Below are positions 30,752 to 35,744 of a stretch of DNA of 35,744 nucleotides, in pieces. Under the pieces are notes generated by a model. That model saw nothing but the letters and a program-made list of their open reading frames with translations, was not told where the DNA came from and ran no database searches. The position numbers and the translations under genes are program-made. The DNA lies in contig CAIYGI010000330.1 of the NCBI GenBank assembly GCA_903925685.1, positions 1 to 35,744 on the forward strand, written 5' to 3'. The first letter of the stretch is position 1. Each line of letters starts with the position of its first letter. The stretch is from an uncultured bacterium. Lineage in GTDB: Bacteria > Verrucomicrobiota > Kiritimatiellia > CAIKKV01 > CAIYGI01.

Positions 30752-32533
30752 TCAGGCCTTCAACGACCGCTTGCGCATGCGCACATTTTTGGGCGTTACC
30801 TCGACCAGTTCGTCGTCGTTGATGTAGGCGATGCACTGTTCGAGCGTCATCTGAATGGGCGGCGTGAGGATGATGTTTTCGTCGGAACCCGCGGCGCGGA
30901 TGTTGGTGAGTTGCTTGCCCTTGGCCGGATTGACCACCAGATCGTTGTCGCGGCAGTGTCCGCCGACAATCTGGCCGCGGTAGACCCTGACGCCGGGACC
31001 CATGAACAACCCGCCGCGATTCTGCAGGTTGAACAGCGCATAAGCCACGGTCATGCAGGCGCTCATGCTCACAAGCACGCCGTTATGCCGGTTGCGTATT
31101 TCGCCGACATGCCGGTCATAGCCGTGAAAAACGTAATTCAACACGCCCATGCCGCGGGTATCGGACATGAATTCGGTCTTGTATCCCATCAACCCGCGGG
31201 TCGGAATCTTGTAGCGCAGCCGGATCATGCCGCCTTCCTGGCTCATCTCAAGCATCAGCCCCTTGCGCCCGCCCAGTTTTTCGATTACCACGCCTTTATA
31301 CATCTCCGGCACATCGATGGTCAGATCCTCGTACGGCTCCAGCAGCTCGCCGTTCTCCTCTTTCATGATCACGTGCGGACTCGAGACCTGGAACTCGTAT
31401 CCCTCGCGCCGCATCTTCTCGACCTTGATCGAGATGTGCAGTTCGCCGCGCCCCGAGACCTTGAACCCGATGCCTTCCGCGAGCGGCTCCACATGCATGG
31501 CAACGTCCGAGAGCGCCTCGCGATACAGCCTCTCGGCCAAGTGCGTGCTGGTCGAATAGACCCCTTCCTGACCGGCAAACGGCGAAGCGTTCGGCTGGAA
31601 ATTCATGCTCACCGTCGGAGGATCGATTGGCAGGGGCGGCAGCGGCCGCGGATCGTCCGGATCGGTGTAGGTATCTCCCACCAGCACATTTTCCAACCCC
31701 GCCACGGCCACGATGTCACCCGCCTCGGCGGAGGGCGTTTCAACCTTCTGGTTGCGCTCGAAACGGTAAATTTTGGTGACTCTGGCCGGCACGAAGGCGC
31801 CGGCAGTGGTGGCCAGCAGCACCGGCATGTTGGCGGCGAGCCGGCCCGCCGTCAGTTTGCCGATCCCAAGCCGTCCGAGAAAAGAAGAATGGTCGATGCT
31901 GGCAACCTGCAGTTGGAGCGGCGCATCGGGATCGCCCGAGGGGGCCGGGATGTATTTTAAAATCGCGTCGAACAGTACACGCATGTCATTGCCGGGCTTG
32001 TCCGGATCCACGCTCGCATGCCCGTCGCGCGCTGAAGTGTAGACCACATGGAAATCCAGAATCGCGTGGGGCGCGTCCAGCGCCACAAACAGGTCGAAGA
32101 CCTGATCCACCACCCAGCGCGCGCGCACCACCGGTTTGTCGATCTTATTGATCACAACCACGATCGGCAGTTGGCGCGCCAGGGCCTTCTTAAGCACGAA
32201 GTAGGTCTGCGGCATTGGGCCTTCCTGGGCATCCACCAGCAGCAGAGCCCCATCCGCCATCTGTAGCACGCGCTCGACTTCGCCTCCGAAGTCGGCATGT
32301 CCGGGGGTATCGATGATGTTGATCGTATGCTCCCCGTAGCGCATCGTACCGTTCTTGGACTTGATGGTGATCCCACGCTCGCGCTCCAGATCCGTGTTGT
32401 CCATCAGCCTCTCGGCGACGAATTCGTTGTCGCGGAATGTTCCGCTCTGCCGGAACAACTGGTCAACCAGCGTGGTCTTGCCGTGGTCAACGTGAGCGAT
32501 AATCGCAATGTTTCTGATGCTGTCTCTGTACAT
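30752..32533 (-). CDS. typA: Ribosome-associated GTPase TypA/BipA
   Basis: A 593-residue translational GTPase. G1 is AHVDHGKTT (13-21), G2 lies around [10 protein letters not shown]3 is [13 protein letters not shown]4 is NKIDKP and G5 is TSARDGHAS. Domain II, an EF-G-like domain III and domain V follow, then the BipA-specific C-terminal domain ([35 protein letters not shown]). It assists late large-subunit assembly and stress adaptation, acting on 70S ribosomes. Length is slightly below the common 605-615. ATG 32533 follows GGAGA. A promoter can be read upstream. The gene is monocistronic, between two + strand genes. Confidence 0.97.
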   Translation of the reverse strand: MYRDSIRNIAIIAHVDHGKTTLVDQLFRQSGTFRDNEFVAERLMDNTDLERERGITIKSKNGTMRYGEHTINIIDTPGHADFGGEVERVLQMADGALLLVDAQEGPMPQTYFVLKKALARQLPIVVVINKIDKPVVRARWVVDQVFDLFVALDAPHAILDFHVVYTSARDGHASVDPDKPGNDMRVLFDAILKYIPAPSGDPDAPLQLQVASIDHSSFLGRLGIGKLTAGRLAANMPVLLATTAGAFVPARVTKIYRFERNQKVETPSAEAGDIVAVAGLENVLVGDTYTDPDDPRPLPPLPIDPPTVSMNFQPNASPFAGQEGVYSTSTHLAERLYREALSDVAMHVEPLAEGIGFKVSGRGELHISIKVEKMRREGYEFQVSSPHVIMKEENGELLEPYEDLTIDVPEMYKGVVIEKLGGRKGLMLEMSQEGGMIRLRYKIPTRGLMGYKTEFMSDTRGMGVLNYVFHGYDRHVGEIRNRHNGVLVSMSACMTVAYALFNLQNRGGLFMGPGVRVYRGQIVGGHCRDNDLVVNPAKGKQLTNIRAAGSDENIILTPPIQMTLEQCIAYINDDELVEVTPKNVRMRKRSLKA

Positions 32534-32563
32534 GTATCTCCGTATTGCCCTGCAAGGGTATGT

Positions 32564-32591
32564 AATATAGCAGAAAGCGCAAGAAATCCAA
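32564..32591 (-). promoter_or_regulatory. Probable promoter of typA
   Basis: On the minus strand TTGGAT (32586-32591), 16 bases and TATATT (32564-32569) give a leader of roughly 24 bases that contains GGAGA. Confidence 0.45.
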
Positions 32592-32613
32592 AGGAATCCT
32601 TTGCTTGGCGTCC

Positions 32614-32642
32614 TTGACCATCCATCCCGTTTCCGCCATACT
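32614..32642 (+). promoter_or_regulatory. Probable promoter of the glycosyltransferase-STAS gene
   Basis: TTGACC (32614-32619), 17 bases and CATACT (32637-32642) are a good sigma70-type pair. Transcription would begin within a few bases of ATG 32652, and there is no Shine-Dalgarno, so the message may be leaderless. Confidence 0.45.
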
Positions 32643-32651
32643 TTTCAGCAT

Positions 32652-34097
32652 ATGAGTGATCTATCGCCTGACTTGTCCTGTCCGCGATTCCTGCTGGGGG
32701 TGCCGGTGTGCGATATCCCGTCGCCGGACACGGCGGCGTGGATGCTTGAGCAGATGAGCGGATCGTCGCCTGGTTTCGCAATGTCGCTGCCTGCAACCTG
32801 GCTGGCGCACGCCTGGAAACATGCGGCTTTTCAGGAAGTTCTGCGCGAGGCGCGTCTGGTCCTGCCGGATTCCAAATGGGTGTTGGGCATTTCAGGATAC
32901 TTCGGTCCGCGGATCATGCATGGCCACGCGCCGGTCGACGTTGCGCTGCAGGCGGCGGCGGCGGAGCAGGCCGGCGTGCGCGTCTATCTGCTGGCTCCAG
33001 AGGCCGGAATCGCTAGCGCCGCCGGAACCGAGCTGCAGAAGCGCTATCCGCGACTTGCGATCGCGGGAACAGGTGGATTGCCGCGCCCAGCCGCGGCTGC
33101 GGCGGACCAGGCGGCGCTGCTGGCGTCGATCGCCGCCGCGAAGCCGGGGCTCGTGCTGGCGGACTTGAAAAACGCCGGGCATGCCGTTTGGCTGCGGGAA
33201 AGCGTGGCGCATTGGTCGGTCCCACTGGCGCTCGGGCTCGATGGTGGACTGGCCGAACTACAACCCAGGCATTGGTATGACCGGTACCTGCCCACGGTCG
33301 CCATGGCCAGGGCGGTGACGTCGCTCATGCGAAACGAGCGCTTCGCGTTGGCCGCGGCCGGGGCGCTGCTGCTGCTGCGCAAGGCCAGGCAGGCGCGGCG
33401 CGATGCAGGCGAAGAACCCGTGGCGCCGCCCGAACCAAACACGCTCACCGGACTTCCCGCCACGCTGGCGGTGTTCCAGCGTCTGCCCGATGAGCAGACG
33501 GCGCAAGACTGTCTGAGCGAACTGGGCGCCCAAGCCAGGCTGGGCGCGCTGATTCTGGACATGCATGCGTGCCCCTGGCTGGACAGCAGGGAGCTCGGTG
33601 TCCTCGTGGCACTGGCAAACCAGTGTCGACGGCGCCAGGCGCGGTTGTTTCTGTGCAACACAAGCGCCGCCGTGGCGCGACTGGTCGAAGCCTCGCGCCT
33701 GGAAACCGAACTGACGATTCCGGCTTCCAGCGATGTCATGCTCACCGACCTGCGACGCCGGCGCGAAACCGATGCGCTGGGCGTGGCCTCAGCGCAGGGC
33801 GACACTGTGCTGGTCACCCTGCCGGCGGAGTTGACCGTGGCCAGTCTGGAGTTTTTCCGGGCGCGGGTCTCGGCCGTCTGGAGCGACCAGTTGCGCGCGG
33901 GCACATTGCGGCAACTCCATGTTGACGCGTCGCGCCTGACCTTCATGGATAGCGCGGCGATGGGCTATCTGCTGTATCTGCGGAAGATCACGGTGGCCGC
34001 CGGCGTGACGATCCAGTTCGACGGATTCCATGGCGTCGCCAAGCAGTCGCTGAAACTGGCGCGCTTGGAGCAGTTGTTCAAGGAAGGCTCCGAGTAA
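32652..34097 (+). CDS. WecG/TagA/CpsF-like glycosyltransferase fused to two STAS domains
   Basis: A 481-residue fusion. Residues about 12-230 match the WecG/TagA/CpsF glycosyltransferase family (FLLGVPVCDIPSPDTAAWML, LREARLVLPDSKWVLGISGYFGPRIMHGHAPVD, AGVRVYLLAPEAGIASAAGTELQKRYP, SLMRNERFALAAAGALLL). The usual Asp-Gly after the LP is Asp-Ser here, so the active site may be altered. Residues about 265-360 and 383-480 are STAS domains, each with the conserved DS element (PWLDSRELGVLVAL; LTFMDSAAMGYLLYL), where anti-sigma-antagonist proteins are phosphorylated on Ser. The family normally transfers ManNAc-type sugars to lipid carriers; STAS domains mediate regulatory protein contact. The pairing suggests a regulated or repurposed glycosyltransferase. 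No signal peptide. The stop overlaps the next start by one base (TAATG). Confidence 0.8.
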   Translation: MSDLSPDLSCPRFLLGVPVCDIPSPDTAAWMLEQMSGSSPGFAMSLPATWLAHAWKHAAFQEVLREARLVLPDSKWVLGISGYFGPRIMHGHAPVDVALQAAAAEQAGVRVYLLAPEAGIASAAGTELQKRYPRLAIAGTGGLPRPAAAAADQAALLASIAAAKPGLVLADLKNAGHAVWLRESVAHWSVPLALGLDGGLAELQPRHWYDRYLPTVAMARAVTSLMRNERFALAAAGALLLLRKARQARRDAGEEPVAPPEPNTLTGLPATLAVFQRLPDEQTAQDCLSELGAQARLGALILDMHACPWLDSRELGVLVALANQCRRRQARLFLCNTSAAVARLVEASRLETELTIPASSDVMLTDLRRRRETDALGVASAQGDTVLVTLPAELTVASLEFFRARVSAVWSDQLRAGTLRQLHVDASRLTFMDSAAMGYLLYLRKITVAAGVTIQFDGFHGVAKQSLKLARLEQLFKEGSE

Positions 34098-34858
34098 TGC
34101 GCCGCGCCGCGCTTATACTGCTCTTGTCGCTGGCGGCGGGTTGCGCCACCCCGCGCCACGGCGAGCTCTATCAGGTTTCCACCATCGACGCGCTGCTGGC
34201 CGGCGTCTACGACGGCGAGGTGACCTTCGGCGAACTTATGCGTCACGGCGATTTCGGCATCGGCACCTTCGACGCCCTTGGCGGCGAGATGGTCGCCGTG
34301 GATGGCCGCGCCTATGATGTCCGTTTTGACGGTCATGTCGTGCCGGTCGCCCCGGCGCGCCGCACGCCTTTTGCGGCGGTGACGTTCTTCGACCAAACCC
34401 GGACCACGCCTGCCCTGAGTGTCACCAACATCGCGCAATTCGCCGCGTTGCTCGACACGAAACTGACCGCAACCAATCAGCCGTACGCGGTGCGACTCGA
34501 CGGGGTTTTCGCTTACGTGCGGACGCGTAGCGTTCCGCCGCAGCGCCATCCCTACCCGCCGCTGGCCGAGGTGGCCAAGTCGCAAGCCGTCTTCGAATTC
34601 CGCAATGTCCGCGGCACGCTGGTGGGATTCCGGTGTCCGGCATGGCTGAAAGGACTGAACGTGACCGGCTACCATCTGCACTTCCTGACGGCAGACCGCA
34701 CCGCTGGAGGCCATGTGCTGGACATCGCTTTCTCGGACCTGCCCGTAAGCATTGACGCCTGCCACACATTGACCGTCGAACTGCCCCGCGTGGGCGATTT
34801 CGGCGCGGTCAATCTTACGCGTGATCGCGGCCGCGAATTGGAACAAGTCGAGAAGTAG
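34097..34858 (+). CDS. Alpha-acetolactate decarboxylase, predicted lipoprotein
   Basis: A 253-residue enzyme of the AlsD/BudA family that turns 2-acetolactate into acetoin. STIDALLAGVYDGEVTFGELMRHGDFGIGTFDALGGEM (28-64) is the family hallmark. Zinc ligands are His193 and His195 (YHLHF) and His206 (GGH). Glu41 or a nearby acidic residue, Arg133 or Arg142 and a C-terminal Glu complete the expected site. The N-terminus is a type II signal, LILLLSLAAGCATP, with Cys16 after a clear lipobox, so the mature protein should be tethered to a membrane outside the cytoplasm, although acetolactate is made inside. It is co-translated with the glycosyltransferase-STAS gene. No acetolactate synthase gene is near. 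A role in spontaneous-product clearance or pH homeostasis is guesswork. Confidence 0.88.
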   Translation: MRRAALILLLSLAAGCATPRHGELYQVSTIDALLAGVYDGEVTFGELMRHGDFGIGTFDALGGEMVAVDGRAYDVRFDGHVVPVAPARRTPFAAVTFFDQTRTTPALSVTNIAQFAALLDTKLTATNQPYAVRLDGVFAYVRTRSVPPQRHPYPPLAEVAKSQAVFEFRNVRGTLVGFRCPAWLKGLNVTGYHLHFLTADRTAGGHVLDIAFSDLPVSIDACHTLTVELPRVGDFGAVNLTRDRGRELEQVEK

Positions 34859-34868
34859 CTGCGGCGGA

Positions 34869-35579
34869 CTACTGTCCGGACGGCCCGGCGATTTCTTCGA
34901 GGCGCGCCTGTAGTCCCGCCAACTGCGTCTTCAGGTCGGCGACCTCCTGTTCCAAACGATCAAGACGGCTGCCGGCGGACGTCAAGACCTGTGCGGGGGC
35001 GGGTTCGCCTGCCGCGGCGGACGCCGCGACCGGCCCGCAGAGCAACTGCGCCCAGCGCGCCTCGCGGCGGCCCGCCTCGCGCGCGAGTTTGACGGCGAAC
35101 GGACCCTCGCCATGATCGGCCAGCCCTTGCAGGAGCGCCTCCACCGCCGCCAGATCGCCATAGGCATGCATGCGCCCGGCGCGGGTGCGCAATTCGGCGG
35201 CAGTCTGGGGACCGCGCAACAGCAATTCGGCCAGCAGCGGCACGCACTCGTCCGGCACACGATAGACGTCGGCAAAAGAGTGGCGGTACTTGGGAACGCG
35301 GTTGCCGGCCAGCGACACCTGCCATGCCAGCTTCTTATCGCGCAAACTTTCCAAAGCCAGCGCCACGGCGCTTTCGTCAAGCGTCATCAGCGGGTCGCGG
35401 TTGTTCTTCTGGTTGCAGGCCGCGATCAGGGCATTCAAAGTCAGCGGGTAGTACTCGGGCGTCGTGAGTTGCTTCTCGATCAGCGCACCCAGCACGCGCG
35501 CTTCGTCGGTCGTAAGCGTGGGCCAGGCCGACGGCGCTGGCGCGGTTGGCGGAATCGCCGGAGTTTCGGTAATGTTCAT
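34869..35579 (-). CDS. YceH family protein (DUF480)
   Basis: A 236-residue protein of the YceH/DUF480 family, two winged-helix domains in tandem. The first is LTTDEARVLGALIEKQLTTPEYYPLTLNALIAACNQKNNRDPLMTLDE, the second ECVPLLAELLLRGPQTAAELRTRAGRMH with LAREAGRREARWAQLL. A C-terminal coiled coil (SRLDRLEQEVADLKTQLAGLQARLEEI) closes it. The fold suggests nucleic-acid binding, but the role is not established. The N-terminus carries a short Pro/Ala-rich tail. Its stop is 10 bases from the convergent acetolactate decarboxylase stop, with a GTCCGGAC palindrome at that point. ATG 35579 is used; no clear Shine-Dalgarno is visible. Confidence 0.92.
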   Translation of the reverse strand: MNITETPAIPPTAPAPSAWPTLTTDEARVLGALIEKQLTTPEYYPLTLNALIAACNQKNNRDPLMTLDESAVALALESLRDKKLAWQVSLAGNRVPKYRHSFADVYRVPDECVPLLAELLLRGPQTAAELRTRAGRMHAYGDLAAVEALLQGLADHGEGPFAVKLAREAGRREARWAQLLCGPVAASAAAGEPAPAQVLTSAGSRLDRLEQEVADLKTQLAGLQARLEEIAGPSGQ

Positions 35580-35744
35580 AAGTGTTCACTCCGCATAGTC
35601 AGTCGAGCCTTTTGCAAAACTCCTAAATTGGCCTGAATTACGAGGTGTGCGGGGTTGACCTTGTCGGACGGGGGGCGGGGTGCCGCTTGATGGGCAGCGG
35701 TATTGCGCGTTGGGCGGTCAGCGGTTCAGCGGACTTCAGTCGCA
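35580..35744. other. Upstream region of the YceH gene at the window end
   Basis: No gene could be read. The TTTTGCAAAACTCCT segment (around 35612) shares TTGCAAAAC with the hairpin arm at 519-532, probably by chance. The last 80 bases are GC-rich and low in complexity. Confidence 0.3.

Overview
The window looks like a chromosomal segment of a Gram-negative bacterium of the PVC superphylum, most likely Verrucomicrobiota/Kiritimatiellota. This is inferred from gene style and was not tested by any search. The clues are a DUF4838/CBM9-type secreted carbohydrate-active protein beside a BNR sialidase-fold protein, choice-of-anchor beta-helix residue, ankyrin and MORN proteins, high GC in the core part, short tandem and palindromic repeats in intergenic DNA, and an MsbA-like exporter that implies an outer membrane.

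Layout. (1) 1-5530 is an accessory block of visibly lower GC, all on the + strand: the C-terminal end of a beta-helix surface protein, a sialidase-fold protein with three Asp boxes, a cytoplasmic ankyrin protein and a large secreted DUF4838 protein. It ends exactly at a 28-nt fragment corresponding to the 3' end of a tRNA (T-arm, acceptor strand, CCA). This looks like the far attachment site of an integrated island whose intact tRNA lies left of the window. (2) 5531-7230 holds an HU-type DNA-binding protein, a DUF4160/DUF2442 pair in which DUF4160 carries an in-frame stop, a tRNA-Ser(GCU) whose 3' end is embedded in a palindrome, and an inverted array of CAGGAT repeats. (3) 7232-9815 (-) is a zinc/manganese-type ABC importer (binding protein, ATPase, permease) with 4-nt overlaps. 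(4) 9937-16590 (+) runs uroporphyrinogen-decarboxylase-like protein, rfbC, rfbD, purA, uppS, cdsA, dxr. These serve rhamnose, purine, undecaprenyl, phospholipid and isoprenoid synthesis. An M20 amidohydrolase follows. (5) 18111-23567 (-) is a likely operon: glutamate dehydrogenase, Gfo/Idh/MocA oxidoreductase, class-III aminotransferase, asparaginyl-tRNA synthetase. (6) 23707-29252 (-) holds a zinc-ribbon/pseudopilin-like membrane protein, a YgjP-type metallopeptidase, an MsbA-like ABC exporter, an orphan HAD phosphatase, hisF and hisH. (7) 29369-35579 holds a secreted ankyrin-MORN fusion (+), typA/bipA (-), a WecG-like glycosyltransferase fused to two STAS domains (+), a lipoprotein acetolactate decarboxylase (+) and a YceH/DUF480 protein (-).

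The core is ordinary housekeeping metabolism. The unusual items are the WecG-STAS-STAS fusion coupled to a lipidated AlsD, the ankyrin-MORN protein, the zinc-ribbon/GspG-like hybrid, an AsnRS with a coiled-coil insertion, the amination operon ending in asnS, a Cys-rich N-terminal extension on the metal-importer ATPase, the tRNA fragment, and overlapping divergent promoters between hisH and the ankyrin-MORN gene. Promoter calls come from reading -35/-10 hexamers by eye and are hypotheses. No CRISPR array, rRNA, transposase or integrase was seen.
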